Translations under genes and position numbers: made by a program
NCBI RefSeq assembly: GCF_900447535.1
Contig: NZ_UFXX01000001.1
Location: forward strand, 1,984,001 to 2,048,000
From: Dermacoccus nishinomiyaensis
Lineage (GTDB): Bacteria > Actinomycetota > Actinomycetes > Actinomycetales > Dermatophilaceae
Direction of reading: 5' to 3'
DNA: 64,000 nt
Shown: positions 1 to 7,839 of the stretch, one piece after another
How the letters are laid out: each line of letters starts with the position of its first letter
Numbering within the stretch: position 1 is the first letter of the stretch
Notes under the pieces: model-generated
The model's database searches: none
What the model saw: the letters and a program-made list of their open reading frames with translations, nothing else
What the model was told of the DNA's origin: nothing

Positions 1-3
1 AGC

Positions 4-117
4 GTGGACGAAAATCGCCGATGTGACCGAGAAGCGCACATGGGGACGCGGTTCGCGAAGGTGGACGGAAATTGCGAAGGTGGACGAAATTCGCAGGTGG
101 GGCCGGGTGTCTCAAGG
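4..117 (-). repeat. 19-bp phased tandem repeat array (about six units)
   Basis: Units begin at 4, 23, 42, 61, 80 and 99, an exact 19-bp period. Read on the minus strand, each resembles GCGATTTTCGTCCACATCT. Units 1, 4 and 5 are clear, 2 and 3 are diverged, and the sixth is weak. No spacer separates the units, so this is not a CRISPR. The array starts at the window edge and may continue upstream. The same family recurs at 1954, 2151, 7362, 8969, 24880, 52660 and 54191. From 118 to 558 I see no convincing gene: the short open frames there have no recognisable domain and no good ribosome binding site. Confidence 0.8.
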
Positions 118-558
118 TGCGCCGTCTCTGTTAGCCGTCGGACGAGGTGACGGGGGGTGGTGCGGCGTCAGAAAGCAGTCGCTCGCTGCGCACGACCAGA
201 TCGTCCGACGGCGGGCTTGCATGACGCGTGGCCGGACGGCGCGCTGTCCGCGTTGTTGACGGGCACCGCCGACAGGGCTCCCGCGAATGGCCCCGTCGCG
301 TTGACGACGAGCGGCCTGACGTCGCGCTCCTCGTGTTCATGGGCGCGGCATTCGCCGGCGTCGTGGCGCAGGCCGTCATCGATCGGCTGTGCCCAGTAGA
401 CGGTGTGCAGCGTGTGAACGGTGGGGGACGGGTCACCCGAGCCATACGAGGACACCGCACGACCCGTGCCATCTCGTGTCGTAAGGCCTAGTGCCGGCTC
501 ACCGCGTCATGTCATGGTGCTCAGCGCACCCTCATCGACGCGTGACACAGTAGGCATC

Positions 559-1947
559 GTGACCGACGAACGCACCCATCCGGACGACGACGCCTGGCGC
601 TACGTTCCGCCGCGACCGCGCGAGACCCCGGCGTCGGTTCCGGGTTCGCCCGCGCCGGATTCCCGGGCGCACACGTCGGCAGCTTCCGCGAGCGACGCCG
701 CGGCACCGACGGGGCAGCTGCCCAACGCATGGCACGAAGGCGCACCCATGCCGCACGGTTGGTCACAACCGCCCACAGGATCGATGTCGTCGCCTCCTCC
801 GGCGCCGAACGCCCCCGGTGTGGGATCGTTCGCCCCGGGCGGGTGGCCCCCGCCGTCAGCTCCCCGGCCCGCAGCTTCGGGTGCGCCTGCGCCGGCTAGT
901 TGGTCCCAGCCGTCAGCTCCGCAGCCTCAGTATCCGCCTGGGGTGTTGTTGGCGCCGGCGTCGCCCGGCGCTGCGTATCCCGTTGCAGCGCAAGCCGGTC
1001 CGCGCAAGCCACCCCCGGCGTGGGCATTCGAGCAACCGAAGCCGTTGCCGTATCACCGCATGGCACGCATCGACTGGCGCGTCGCGCAGTGGTGGCGTCC
1101 TTTCGCGACGCTGGGTGTGGCGTTCGGTGTCACGATCGTCATGATGATCGCGCTGGGCGTCGTCGCGCTCGCATGGGAGGGCCTCGGCCTGCCCGCTGCG
1201 AGCGAGAGCCTCGAGGACGGTGGCAACCCGGCCGACCTGATGGCGATGCTCGGTCCGCTCGCGGCGCTCGTCCCCATCGTCGTGCTCGCGTCGTGGTGGG
1301 GCGCCGGGCGTCGCGGGTCGATCCACTCGGTGTTCGGGCGATTCCGCTGGGGTCTGCTGGGGCGTGCGGCGCGCGTCGTCGTGCCGATCTATGCCCTCGT
1401 GATCCTCGTGCCGCCCCTGCTGTTCGGCCGCGACGAACTGACGGTGCCGCCTCTCTCGGCGTCACTCGTCGCGTCGTACGTCATCATCCTCGTGCTGACG
1501 CCGTTGCAGTGCGCGGGCGAGGAGTACCTGTTTCGCGGCATGCCGCAGCAGGCGCTCGGGACGTGGCTGAAGTCGCCGCTGTGGGGCATCATCCTGCCCG
1601 TGCCGCTGTTCATGCTCGGCCACGGGTATGACTGGGTCGGCCAGATCGACATCGCCTGCTTCGCGTTGTGCATGGGAGCGCTGGTGTGGCGCTCCGGCGG
1701 CCTCGAACTGGCGATCCTCGTGCATGCGGCGAACAACACGATGTCGTTCTTGCTCGCGCCACTGACGCCGAACTCGCTCGAGCAGGGCGCCGTCAACCCT
1801 GCTGCGCTGCTGTTCTCGCTGCCGCTGATCTTCGGCATCACGGCGTGGCTGTGGTGGTGGGTCGGCAAGCAGTACGGCGTCGACTGGAAGACCCCCGTCC
1901 GACGTCTCCCCGGCCCGCAGCACGAACAGGTCGGCCGCTGGTTGTGA
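559..1947 (+). CDS. CPBP family intramembrane metalloprotease
   Basis: A 463-residue membrane protein of the CPBP (CAAX protease/bacteriocin-processing, Abi) family, glutamyl intramembrane proteases of largely unknown substrate. The first ~170 residues are a cytoplasmic Pro/Ala/Ser-rich tail. A polytopic domain follows with motif 1 EEYLFR (Glu321, Glu322, Arg326), motif 2 His355 in GHGYDW, and motif 3 HAANN (His389, Asn392-393), so all catalytic residues are present. The chosen start is GTG 559, beginning VTDERTHP. Upstream in-frame starts at 514 (ATG) and 421 lack a better ribosome binding site, so the start is uncertain. The gene is monocistronic and convergent with the acetyltransferase at 2218-2844. 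Long Pro-rich N-terminal tails are common in actinobacterial members. Confidence 0.88.
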   Translation: MTDERTHPDDDAWRYVPPRPRETPASVPGSPAPDSRAHTSAASASDAAAPTGQLPNAWHEGAPMPHGWSQPPTGSMSSPPPAPNAPGVGSFAPGGWPPPSAPRPAASGAPAPASWSQPSAPQPQYPPGVLLAPASPGAAYPVAAQAGPRKPPPAWAFEQPKPLPYHRMARIDWRVAQWWRPFATLGVAFGVTIVMMIALGVVALAWEGLGLPAASESLEDGGNPADLMAMLGPLAALVPIVVLASWWGAGRRGSIHSVFGRFRWGLLGRAARVVVPIYALVILVPPLLFGRDELTVPPLSASLVASYVIILVLTPLQCAGEEYLFRGMPQQALGTWLKSPLWGIILPVPLFMLGHGYDWVGQIDIACFALCMGALVWRSGGLELAILVHAANNTMSFLLAPLTPNSLEQGAVNPAALLFSLPLIFGITAWLWWWVGKQYGVDWKTPVRRLPGPQHEQVGRWL

Positions 1948-1953
1948 CCAGCT

Positions 1954-1991
1954 GCGATACGCGTCCGCATCTGCGATTTTCGTCCACATTC
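1954..1991 (+). repeat. 19-bp repeat family, two units
   Basis: Two adjacent units, 1954-1972 and 1973-1991, the second being GCGATTTTCGTCCACATTC. They lie just past the CPBP protease stop codon and face an inverted unit at 2151-2169, so the ~160 bp between them is bounded by inverted copies, like a small non-coding mobile element. Confidence 0.7.
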
Positions 1992-2150
1992 GCCACGGTT
2001 GCTCGCCGCGGCTGTTCGTCGCGGCGCGGCGGCTGTGCGGCGTCATCGGCGCTTTCGTCTCCGCGTGGCGTGCCGGTGAGTTCGCCGATAGCCAGGACGC
2101 CCGGCGGGCGCGCCGCTGCGATCGTCGTCGGGCAGTGGCGAATGCCGAAT

Positions 2151-2169
2151 GTGGACGAAAATCGCAGGT
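2151..2169 (-). repeat. 19-bp repeat family, single inverted unit
   Basis: GTGGACGAAAATCGCAGGT, an inverted copy of the units at 1954-1991, preceded by a degenerate half-copy at about 2132. It lies in the convergent intergenic region between the CPBP protease and the acetyltransferase. Confidence 0.65.
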
Positions 2170-2217
2170 GTGTCACCTCGGGAGCAGGCCGCGCCTGGCG
2201 GGGGCGCGGCTGGCCGT

Positions 2218-2844
2218 TCAGAGGCCTCGCCGGCGTCGAGGCGTGGTGGAGTTCTCGATCGCCAGGTGCCAGTCGCCCTGCGGCTCACGCGGTTCGTCGG
2301 CCCGAAGGACGGCGTGCCAGGCGTCCTCGAGGCGGTCCTTGCCCACGAGCAGGCTGGAGACGTAGGTGAACTCGTGGAAGCCGTTGCCCCAGGCGGCTCT
2401 CCAGCTGCCGACGTTGCCCGCGTACGCCTCCCAGATGATGGTGTCGAGGCCCAGCGAGTCAAAGCCATACTCGACAGCCGCCGCCACGGCGCGCGTCATC
2501 ACGCCCCGCCCGCGCGCCCAGGGGCTGAGCGCGAAACCGACGCTCGCCGCGCCGTAGGAGAAACCGCGCCCCCACGTCGTCAGGTCGATCGAACCCGCCA
2601 TGCGGCCGTCGACCTCGATGGCCCACCAGATCGCGTCGCGGCTCGGCCCCGTCATGCGCGTGACGAACTCGAGCGCCATGTCGCGCGTGTAGTTCGCGGG
2701 CGTCGTCGTCCACCGCTGGACGAGCGGGTCGGCGCCACGTCGCGTCACCTCGTCGGCGTCGTCGATCGTGTGGGCGCGCAGCACCACACCGTCACGCTCG
2801 AGGCGCGGCACCGGGATCGGTTCGAGGTCGGCGGGGTTCGTCAT
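2218..2844 (-). CDS. GNAT family N-acetyltransferase (RimJ/RimL-like)
   Basis: A 208-residue acetyl-CoA-dependent acetyltransferase of the RimJ/RimL subgroup, which modifies protein N-termini or small amines. The N-terminal LRAHTIDDADEV segment is the usual first GNAT strand and helix. The core has WWAIEVDGRMAGSID, and the acetyl-CoA-binding motif is GFALSPWARGRGVMTRA (consensus Q/RxxGxG/A region), followed by EYGFDSLGLDTIIWEA. Its length is normal for the family. The ATG at 2844 is the first methionine and gives a complete domain. It is convergent with the protease to its left. To its right is efeB in the same orientation, but 237 bp and a large hairpin lie between them, so a shared transcript is unlikely. 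The substrate cannot be told from the sequence. Confidence 0.85.
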   Translation of the reverse strand: MTNPADLEPIPVPRLERDGVVLRAHTIDDADEVTRRGADPLVQRWTTTPANYTRDMALEFVTRMTGPSRDAIWWAIEVDGRMAGSIDLTTWGRGFSYGAASVGFALSPWARGRGVMTRAVAAAVEYGFDSLGLDTIIWEAYAGNVGSWRAAWGNGFHEFTYVSSLLVGKDRLEDAWHAVLRADEPREPQGDWHLAIENSTTPRRRRGL

Positions 2845-2972
2845 CGTCCGAGCGTAGGTGCGTTCGACGTACCGTGTCGCGCGGATTTCGGGTGGGGTCT
2901 GCCAGGGGTGCCGGGATACCCCGCGCGTCGGGTTCGCAGATCAGGGCCTGCTGCAGGTTGCAGCGTGGAGGG

Positions 2973-3016
2973 TAACTCACGAGTAGGCGCGTAGTTGTGT
3001 GCCTACTCGTGAGTTA
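2973..3016. repeat. Repeated palindrome, copy 1 (16-bp stem, 12-nt loop)
   Basis: A perfect inverted repeat: TAACTCACGAGTAGGC at 2973-2988 and its complement at 3001-3016, loop GCGTAGTTGTGT. A second copy at 34302-34365 keeps the stem, the loop length and most of the loop sequence. It sits 66 bp downstream of efeB and may act as its terminator, although conservation of the loop suggests a dispersed REP-like element. Confidence 0.75.
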
Positions 3017-3081
3017 GTCGCCATCTTGCGCCCGTCTTCGATCAGCCGCCCGCTCTCGGGCGCGACGATGAGGGCTCGCCG

Positions 3082-3963
3082 TCAGCCCTTGAACGCGTCG
3101 ACCGGCGGGATGACGTAGTACGAGCCGGTCTCGGCGTTCGAGTACTTCGTCAGTTCGTCGCGCGGGTGGTCACCGACGCCGGCCATCGATTCGAGCATGT
3201 CGTGCAGGCGCTTCTGCTCGCACGCGAAGCCGACGAACATCGTGCCGTGCTCGCCGACGTCACCGAACGGCATGTTGCGGCGCACGATGTGGCCGAAGTC
3301 GTCCTGGTCGGTGCGTTCGGCGTGCGACGTCTCGGGCTTGGGGTCCATCTCGATCGAGTCGACCTTGGAGCGGCCGATGACCTTCTCCTGCTCCTCGGTG
3401 GAGAGGGCCTCCCACTTCGCCTGCTTGTGCGGCCACTTCTGCAGCAGCAGCACGCTCGAGCCGGCGCCCGGCTTGCCGTCGGCGACGATGGCCTCGTCGT
3501 ACTGCTCGATCGTCGTCGGGTTCTCGGTGCCGTCGATGAAACCCGTGAGGTCGCGGTTCGTCTGGTAGACCCAGCCCTCCGTCTCGTCGACGACGCGTGT
3601 GCCGGGCACGACCTGGCGCGTCAACGAGATGAGGTGACGCGTCGCGTCGAACACCTTGTCGCGCGCGCCGCCGAACACCCAGAAGACGAGGTCGCGCTGC
3701 GTACCGGGGATGACGTACCCGTCGGTTCCGACGACGTCGGTGTCGAAGTCATGAACGTTCTCGGGGGCGTGATCGGCGGCGATCTGCTGCATCAGCGACG
3801 GCCGCACGCCGACGACGAAGTTGACGCCCACGTCGTCCTGCTCGGCCTCGAACAGCGGCAGCAGCTGCGACAGCTTCGTCAGCGAGCCGGGCTCGACCTC
3901 GAACTCGACGTACTCGCTCGACGTCGCACCATCGACGAAGATGCCGATCTGGGCCTGGGGCAT
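3082..3963 (-). CDS. DyP-type haem peroxidase, class B
   Basis: A 293-residue dye-decolorizing peroxidase of the YfeX/DyP-B type, which uses H2O2 to oxidise dyes, Mn(II) or porphyrinogens. The diagnostic GFIDG motif is at residues 141-145 with the distal Asp, followed by TENP. The proximal haem ligand is probably His214 in SHAERT, and the conserved distal Arg lies in HIVRRNMPFG near 228-229. The start is ATG 3963 (MPQAQIG), preceded on the minus strand by a GAGGAG ribosome binding site; upstream in-frame sequence is not protein-like. There is no Tat signal and no efeU/efeO neighbour, so it is a cytoplasmic stand-alone DyP rather than the EfeB of an iron uptake operon. No clear C-terminal encapsulin-targeting peptide is visible. 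Confidence 0.9.
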   Translation of the reverse strand: MPQAQIGIFVDGATSSEYVEFEVEPGSLTKLSQLLPLFEAEQDDVGVNFVVGVRPSLMQQIAADHAPENVHDFDTDVVGTDGYVIPGTQRDLVFWVFGGARDKVFDATRHLISLTRQVVPGTRVVDETEGWVYQTNRDLTGFIDGTENPTTIEQYDEAIVADGKPGAGSSVLLLQKWPHKQAKWEALSTEEQEKVIGRSKVDSIEMDPKPETSHAERTDQDDFGHIVRRNMPFGDVGEHGTMFVGFACEQKRLHDMLESMAGVGDHPRDELTKYSNAETGSYYVIPPVDAFKG

Positions 3964-4294
3964 GTCTGACTCCTCGCGCGCGGGGTGGCTGATCTGCCAC
4001 CAGGCTACGTGACCCACCCGTTGGGGGCGGCGCAGGTGACCGTTGCCGCCAGGCCCCACGCGAACTTCCTGGGGTGACGACGCGTCGGACTCGTCGGTGC
4101 TGACGCGTGCTGCGCGACGGACTGTGATGGGCGCGGTGGGTTTCTCGCTCGGCGTCGTGACGCGCGAGGGGGAGGTATGGGTACGGCGGTGGGGCTGGCC
4201 GGGCGAACACGTCCACACGCCATCGACGTTCCGCACCTGCGTCCGTGGGGCACGACGCCCACGCGGGGTACGTCATCTGCGAAGCTGGGGTCGT
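3964..4294. other. Divergent intergenic region, efeB-like gene / thi operon
   Basis: About 330 bp between the divergently transcribed peroxidase gene and the TPP riboswitch. It should contain both promoters. No gene, strong palindrome or recognisable operator is visible. Confidence 0.4.
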
Positions 4295-4396
4295 CCCGCG
4301 GGAGCCATCACGGCTGAGAGGCGCAAGCCGACCGCCAGCATCCTCTTCACGAGGGTGCCTACACCTGATCCGGATCATGCCGGCGGAGGAAGGAGA
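4295..4396 (+). promoter_or_regulatory. TPP riboswitch (thi box)
   Basis: The conserved core is present: GGCTGAGAGGCGCAAGCC at 4312-4329, then a variable P3 arm, then CCTGATCCGGATCATGCCGG from about 4364, ending in GGAGGAAGGAG, which doubles as the Shine-Dalgarno of thiM (start 4403). The ribosome binding site abuts the P1 closing strand, so control is probably by translational sequestration on thiamin pyrophosphate binding, the usual mode in actinobacteria. It would control thiM, thiE and thiD together. Confidence 0.95.
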
Positions 4397-4402
4397 CGCA
4401 CG

Positions 4403-5365
4403 ATGACTGCGCCCACGAACGAGCCCGACCACACCCCAGGCGCGTCGAGCGACGCGACACGCAGCGCCAGCCAGAGAGGCGGCGACAGGAGCCGCCCCGA
4501 CGCACAGTCCCCCGACGCGGCGCACGAGGCGGGCACGGACGCGTCAGCTCAGGCGCTCGCCATCACCCCCGAAGCGATCGGGCGCGTCATCGACGCCGTT
4601 CGTGACGCCGCACCGCTCACGCAGTGCATGACGAACGCCGTCGTCACCGGTTTCACGGCGAACGTGCTGCTCGCTGTCGGAGCGTCGCCGGCCATGGTCG
4701 ACTCGCTCGAGGAGGGCCCGATCTTCGCCGGTATCGCGGACGGGTTGCTCGTCAACGTCGGCACCGTGACGGCGGCGACAGCCGAGGCGATGCGCGCGAC
4801 GGCTGCCGCGCGCGCCGAGGCCGGGCGCCCGTGGTGCCTCGACCCGGTCGCGGTCGGCACCCTGCCGGTGCGCACTCAGCTCGCTCGCGACCTGCTCGAA
4901 CACGCCCCGGCCGTCACCCGCGGCAATGCCTCCGAGGTGCTCGGGTTGGCCGGCGAACAGGGTGCGGGACGCGGGGTCGACGCCGGTGACGACGTCGACG
5001 CGACGCTCGCGGCAGCGTCGCGACTCGCGGAGCGCACGGGCGGGGCGGTCGCCGTCAGCGGTGTCGTCGATGCCGTCGTCGCGCCGGGCGTGCCGACGGT
5101 GCGCATCGGCAACGGCGACGCCATCATGACGAAGGTGACGGGCGTCGGGTGCGCGCTCGGAGCGCTCGTCGCGGCCTACCTACCGGTCGCCGGTTCGGCG
5201 CAGCTCGCTGCCGCCGCCGCGACCGCGACGATGACGCTCGCCGCCGAGGACGCCGCGCACTGGGCGAGCGGCCCGGGTTCGTTCGCGGTCGAACTCCTCG
5301 ACGCCCTGGCGCGCCTCGAGGGCGATAGCGTCGCAACGACGCTCGATCTGCGAGTGGCGTCGTGA
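4403..5365 (+). CDS. thiM: Hydroxyethylthiazole kinase
   Basis: Phosphorylates 4-methyl-5-(2-hydroxyethyl)thiazole with ATP, the thiazole salvage step of thiamin synthesis. The 320-residue product has an unusual ~50-residue disordered N-terminal tail rich in Ala, Asp, Ser and Gly. The domain itself starts near AITPEAIGRV and keeps QCMTNAVVTGFTANVLLAVGASPAM, the substrate-binding signature, with the glycine-rich TKVTGVGCALGAL phosphate-binding segment near the C-terminus. The usual family length is about 260-270 residues. The ATG 4403 start is set by the riboswitch-embedded GGAGGAAGGAG. Its stop overlaps the thiE start by one base (TGATG), so the two are translationally coupled. An internal start that skips the tail is possible. 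Confidence 0.93.
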   Translation: MTAPTNEPDHTPGASSDATRSASQRGGDRSRPDAQSPDAAHEAGTDASAQALAITPEAIGRVIDAVRDAAPLTQCMTNAVVTGFTANVLLAVGASPAMVDSLEEGPIFAGIADGLLVNVGTVTAATAEAMRATAAARAEAGRPWCLDPVAVGTLPVRTQLARDLLEHAPAVTRGNASEVLGLAGEQGAGRGVDAGDDVDATLAAASRLAERTGGAVAVSGVVDAVVAPGVPTVRIGNGDAIMTKVTGVGCALGALVAAYLPVAGSAQLAAAAATATMTLAAEDAAHWASGPGSFAVELLDALARLEGDSVATTLDLRVAS

Positions 5366-6279
5366 TGTCGGACGGGCGCGGCGTCGAGCTGTACCTCGTC
5401 ACCGATACGGCGCTGTGTGGCGGGCCCGACGGTGTCGTCGAGACGGCCGAGGCTGCTGCGCGCGGTGGTGTCGACATGATCCAGATCCGCGACCACGACG
5501 CTTCGACCCGCGAATTGTGCTCTCTCACAACGCGGGTCATCGACGCCGTTGCGGCCTTGGGTGCGCATCCCGCCGTCGCGCAGACGCCGACGCCGCGGGC
5601 CGCTGGTGGCCGATCGGCTGGCCTATATGACGAAGAGTGCCCCGCCCCCCGCGTCGAGCGAGACTTGCCCACGGGTGCCGGCCAGCAGATGGCTGCGGCG
5701 GCGACCCCGATCTCGTCCTCGACGACGGCACGGCGCGTCCGCGTCGTCGTCGACGACCGTCTCGACGTGGCGCTCGCCGTCGGGGCTGATGGCGTGCACC
5801 TCGGCCAGAGTGACCTCGATCCTGTCGTGGCGCGGCGCCTCGCCGACCGTGTCGTCGGTGAGGGCTTCCACCTCGGCTGGTCGGTGTCGAACCTCGAACA
5901 GGTCGCTGCTGCAACGAGGTTGCCGCGCGGCACCGTCGACCTGCTGGGCATCGGGCCGTTCCGTGCGACGCCGACGAAGCCGGACGCAGCGCAACCGCTC
6001 GGGCTTGACGGCGTCGGCGCCATCACGGACGCGGCACGGGCCGGCGGGTTCGCCAACGTCGTCATCGGCGGGGTGAAGCTGCCGGACCTGCGCGCGCTCG
6101 TGGCCGCCGGCGCGCAGGGCGTCGCCGTCGTGTCGGCGATCTGCGGGCAGCCCGATCCGCTCGCCGCTACCCAGGCGCTGCGGAGCGAACTCGACGAGGC
6201 TCTCGCCGAAGTCCGCCCGGTCGACGGCGGCCGAGGCGCACTCGAGCTCGAGCGGCCCGACCACGCGGGCCCGGCATGA
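5365..6279 (+). CDS. thiE: Thiamin-phosphate synthase with loop insertion
   Basis: Joins HMP pyrophosphate with thiazole phosphate to give thiamin phosphate. The 304-residue protein shows YLVTDTALCGG, MIQIRDHDAS (pyrophosphate-binding Arg), VVVDDRLDVALAVGADGVHLGQSDL, GIGPFRATPTKPDA and VVSAICG, in the TIM-barrel order of ThiE. The normal length is 205-220 residues. The excess is an Ala/Pro/Thr-rich low-complexity insertion at about residues 66-123, placed between the helix after strand 2 and the VNDR-like strand, plus a ~25-residue C-terminal tail. All catalytic segments lie outside the insertion and the frame is open, so it is probably functional. ATG 5365 overlaps the thiM stop; GTG 5362 is an alternative start. 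Confidence 0.9.
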   Translation: MSDGRGVELYLVTDTALCGGPDGVVETAEAAARGGVDMIQIRDHDASTRELCSLTTRVIDAVAALGAHPAVAQTPTPRAAGGRSAGLYDEECPAPRVERDLPTGAGQQMAAAATPISSSTTARRVRVVVDDRLDVALAVGADGVHLGQSDLDPVVARRLADRVVGEGFHLGWSVSNLEQVAAATRLPRGTVDLLGIGPFRATPTKPDAAQPLGLDGVGAITDAARAGGFANVVIGGVKLPDLRALVAAGAQGVAVVSAICGQPDPLAATQALRSELDEALAEVRPVDGGRGALELERPDHAGPA

Positions 6280-6361
6280 CACCCCGGCGAGGGGTGCCCC
6301 AGGGCTGCTGCGGCCGGTGGGCACGACCACGTTCCGCTGACGCGAGCCGAGAGGCTCTGAC

Positions 6362-6508
6362 ATGAGCACCCCCACGGCCCGGGTCTACGTCGACGATCTC
6401 CGGGCCGGGGCTGCCCTCACCGTCGGCGAGGATCTGCACCTCGAGGTGGCGCGGGTCGACGACGGCTTCGTGCCGCAACCTGACGAGAGGAGGAATGATC
6501 TGACATGA
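6362..6508 (+). CDS. Small uncharacterised ORF between thiE and thiD
   Basis: A 48-residue open frame beginning MSTPTARVYVDDL and ending RRNDLT. A weak ribosome binding site (GAGAGG) precedes it and its stop overlaps the thiD start as ATGA. Its first bases, CTGACATGAGCACCCC, are almost identical to the thiD start region CTGACATGAGCATCCCC, suggesting a local duplication. I recognise no domain. It could be a leader peptide coupling thiD translation, or the remnant of a deleted gene (many thi operons carry thiS, thiG or thiO here). Low certainty that it is translated. Confidence 0.35.
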   Translation: MSTPTARVYVDDLRAGAALTVGEDLHLEVARVDDGFVPQPDERRNDLT

Positions 6509-7323
6509 GCATCCCCAACGTCCTGACGATCGCCGGCACCGACCCCAGCGGCGGTGCGGGAATCATGGCTGATCTCAAGGCTTTCGGCGCCCTGCGCACG
6601 CATGGGTGCGCTGTTGTGACGGCCGTCGTCGCGCAGAACACGCGGGGCGTCGCGGCGGTGACGCAGATGACGCCGCAGCAGGTACGCACGCAGCTCGAGA
6701 ACCTGGTGGACGACGTCCGCATCGACGCGCTGAAGATCGGCATGCTGGGTTCGGCGGCCGTCATCGAGACCGTCGCTGACGTGCTCGCCGACCACCCGGC
6801 GCTGCGCGGGGTGCCGCGCGTTCTCGACCCTGTCATGGTCGCCTCGAGCGGTGACCGGCTCATCGACGAGGACGCCGTGACCGCTCTGCGCGAGCGTCTC
6901 GTGCCGGAGGTCGACGTCATCACGCCGAACCTCGCGGAGGCCGCCGTCCTGCTCGATCTCGACGACACGCCACGCGAGGCGAGCGATGACGTCGCGCGCG
7001 CCCTCGTCACCCTCGGGTCTGGTGTGCTGCTCAAGGGCGGCCATGGCGGCGGCGCGAAGAGCGACGACGTCCTCCTCGTCCCCGCCGAGAGCGACGAGCC
7101 CGCCCGGTTGAGCGCGCCGCGCATCGACACGCGCAACACGCACGGCACCGGATGCACCCTGTCGGCGGCGATGACGGCACTCCGGCCGCAACGCGATTCG
7201 TGGGCGCAGGCGACGCGGGAGGCCAAGGATTACGTGACGGAGGCGCTCGCCGCGAGTGGCGACCTCGACGTCGGGCGCGGCGACGGCCACGGCCCCGTCC
7301 ACCACTTCCACGCCTGGTGGTGA
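6505..7323 (+). CDS. thiD: Hydroxymethylpyrimidine/phosphomethylpyrimidine kinase
   Basis: Carries out both phosphorylations of HMP to HMP-PP for thiamin synthesis. The 272-residue ribokinase-fold protein has the N-terminal signature LTIAGTDPSGGAGIMADLKAF split across residues 6-26, KIGMLGS, VLDPVMVASSGDRL, VITPNLAEAA, VLLKGGHG and DTRNTHGTGCTLSAA (anion hole and catalytic Asp/Cys region). Its length matches stand-alone ThiD. The ATG at 6505 is preceded by GAGAGGAGG. It is the last gene of the riboswitch-controlled operon. thiC, thiG, thiF and thiO are absent here, so the locus looks like the salvage/joining half of the pathway. Confidence 0.94.
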   Translation: MSIPNVLTIAGTDPSGGAGIMADLKAFGALRTHGCAVVTAVVAQNTRGVAAVTQMTPQQVRTQLENLVDDVRIDALKIGMLGSAAVIETVADVLADHPALRGVPRVLDPVMVASSGDRLIDEDAVTALRERLVPEVDVITPNLAEAAVLLDLDDTPREASDDVARALVTLGSGVLLKGGHGGGAKSDDVLLVPAESDEPARLSAPRIDTRNTHGTGCTLSAAMTALRPQRDSWAQATREAKDYVTEALAASGDLDVGRGDGHGPVHHFHAWW

Positions 7324-7342
7324 CGTGACGGTCGGCAGCTGT

Positions 7343-7380
7343 CAGAGCACCGTACCCATCTGCGATTCTTCGCGAGCTGC
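7343..7380 (+). repeat. 19-bp repeat family, partial copy at a junction
   Basis: A unit starting at 7362 (GCGATTCTT...) preceded by a diverged unit ending in CCCATCT. The unit runs directly into the transposase remnant, so the repeat marks the left edge of the accessory segment that follows thiD. Confidence 0.5.
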
Positions 7381-7546
7381 TCACCGAGGCCTCGCCGGAC
7401 ATGATGCGCAGCCTGTTGCAGACCATGCTCAACGCCCTCCTCTTCGCGGACGCTGACGCGGTGGTCGGCGCCGAATACCGCCAGCCCAGCACCGGACGAG
7501 TGGTGCAACGCAACGACTACCGCCACCGCGGCCTCGACCGGGCGAA
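7371..7546 (+). pseudogene. IS256-family transposase N-terminal remnant
   Basis: The frame starting at 7371 reads ELLTEASPDMMRSLLQTMLN, then ADAVVGAEYRQPSTGRVVQRN, then DYRHRGLD. This matches the start of IS256/Mutator transposases (…LLREAL…GAEYGERSPERVNQRNGYR…). Only ~58 residues remain, with no start codon and no DDE catalytic domain. Neither terminal inverted repeat can be seen. It is a decayed fragment joined directly to a PfpI fragment. Confidence 0.75.
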
Positions 7547-7686
7547 CGTGGTGGACCATGGGGGTGGCCCGAGACGGGAACCTGGTCACCAGCCGCTCAC
7601 CCGATGACTTCCGGGCCTTCTGTTCCGCCATTCCGGTACTGTTCAGTCAGGCCGACCAGCCCACCGGCGCCGGAAACCGCTCGTGA
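7547..7686 (+). pseudogene. DJ-1/PfpI family C-terminal remnant, frameshifted
   Basis: After one frame change in the run of G at 7560-7564, the frame 7564-7686 reads VARDGNLVTSRSPDDFRAFCSAI. This matches the C-terminal signature of PfpI/YhbO glyoxalase-like proteases (…DGNLVTSRKPDDLPAF…). The upstream catalytic Cys-containing two-thirds is missing, replaced by the transposase fragment. From 7687 to 7839 I see no further gene. Confidence 0.65.
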
Positions 7687-7839
7687 GCAGCCCGGTACGC
7701 CACATGGCGCAGGCGGGGCTAATGACCGGCTCGACACCCGGCACCTCGGTACCGCAAGCACTGGCCGGGGACGCGCTGGCCCTTCGAGGATCTCAGCCCA
7801 CGTCCCACCTCAGCACAACCAGAAGGGAAGTGATCGCGG

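Noticed and set aside
4-117. CRISPR array
   Set aside because: Units are contiguous with a 19-bp period and no spacers, and no cas genes are present.
168-455. 95-codon minus-strand frame near the window start
   Set aside because: Many overlapping frames in this region are open, as in any GC-rich sequence. None has a motif or binding site.
2850-3081. Possible tRNA or tmRNA
   Set aside because: The hairpin is a simple inverted repeat, and no clover-leaf or CCA end can be drawn.
6400-6478. Minus-strand RHLEVQILADGEG, like biotin carboxylase
   Set aside because: Only about 13 residues match, the rest of the frame does not, and the plus strand is the better candidate. Chance resemblance is likely.
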